NCBI GenBank assembly: GCA_038043185.1 | Contig: JBBTCO010000004.1 | Coordinates: 1-64,000, forward strand | Reading direction: 5' to 3' | DNA length: 64,000 nucleotides | Source: UBA5009 sp038043185 | Lineage (GTDB): Bacteria > Bdellovibrionota > Bdellovibrionia > Bdellovibrionales > Bdellovibrionaceae | Part shown: piece after piece, positions 63,929 to 64,000 of the stretch | How the letters are laid out: each line of letters starts with the position of its first letter | How positions within the stretch are numbered: the stretch's first letter is position 1 | Translations under genes and position numbers: made by a program | The notes under the pieces: model-generated | What the model saw: the letters and a program-made list of their open reading frames with translations, nothing else | Told to the model about the DNA's origin: nothing | The model's database searches: none

Positions 63929-64000
63929 ATGGATGCGATTGTCGAAAGATCTTACAGTAAACTTTTAAATAATTTAGAAGACATGACGACTCTTTATCGT
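63929..64000 (+). CDS. flgN: FlgN-type chaperone, N-terminal fragment (cut by window edge)
   Basis: 24 residues are visible (MDAIVERSYSKLLNNLEDMT..), with AAAGGA upstream and position directly after flgM, matching the usual flgM-flgN order and the amphipathic N-terminus of FlgN. The start codon lies in a GCATGGATGC hairpin (63927-63936). Identification rests mostly on context. Confidence 0.6.
   Translation, partial: MDAIVERSYSKLLNNLEDMTTLYR

Overview
The window looks like a draft chromosome segment from a Bdellovibrio-like bacterium (Bdellovibrionota). The support is two short tandem flagellins, a flgF-G-A-H-I-J-M-N flagellar cluster, a TadC/FHA-domain operon, CFI-box and cysteine-rich surface proteins, and a DivIVA-proC-yggS-maf group in a Gram-negative setting. 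The lineage is inferred from gene content, not from a marker tree. A run of 10 N at 13428-13437 shows a scaffolded assembly.

Layout. 1-3.7 kb: an HD-domain hydrolase and two sigma-28-type flagellin genes. 3.7-8.5 kb (minus): RNase R, an ABC1/UbiB kinase-like protein and a LysR regulator. 9.4-10.6 kb: an outer-membrane protein. 10.8-15.2 kb (minus): a BMP-type nucleoside ABC transporter operon. 15.3-18.4 kb: TrmO, a 2OG-Fe(II) oxygenase and two envelope proteins. 18.5-21.2 kb (minus): valS. 21.4-25.3 kb: a coiled-coil lipoprotein, an MFS exporter with a rhodanese-like partner, and an outer-membrane protein. 25.3-25.8 kb: two large palindromes. 25.8-28.5 kb (minus): maf, yggS, proC, divIVA. 28.5-35.1 kb: a TadC/DUF192/three-FHA/PP2C-like operon. 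35.1-38.6 kb: a sulfatase-fold lipoprotein and an ExbB/ExbD pair. 38.7-46 kb: lipid genes, asd, surface proteins, GST, truA, rplM and rpsI. 46-53.3 kb: alaS, recX, an HTH gene of the mobile mystery protein A type, pgpA, cinA/pncC and recA. 53.5-58 kb: secreted proteins, lysC and a lytic transglycosylase. 58.2-64 kb: the flagellar operon, cut in flgN.

The two most interesting signals are non-coding. (1) Both flagellin leaders fold into three consecutive hairpins. The second and third have unrelated stems but shared loops (ATGGAA, then AAGGAG over a Shine-Dalgarno). This is the pattern expected of CsrA/RsmA-type binding sites. The flgI-flgJ spacer carries a GGA-rich hairpin array ending in nine T, which could be a Csr-type decoy RNA or leader, and a GCATGGATGC hairpin overlaps the flgN start. 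(2) The spacer between the convergent genes at 24149-25306 and 25765-26295 holds two large palindromes. Their 48-nt centres are identical but in opposite orientation, their arms differ, and each palindrome mirrors the 3' end of the neighbouring gene. The central 48-mer contains the same two small GGA hairpins that occur separately in the flgI-flgJ spacer. A separate palindrome family (arms of 21-23 bp) occurs at 10.7 kb and 53.4 kb.
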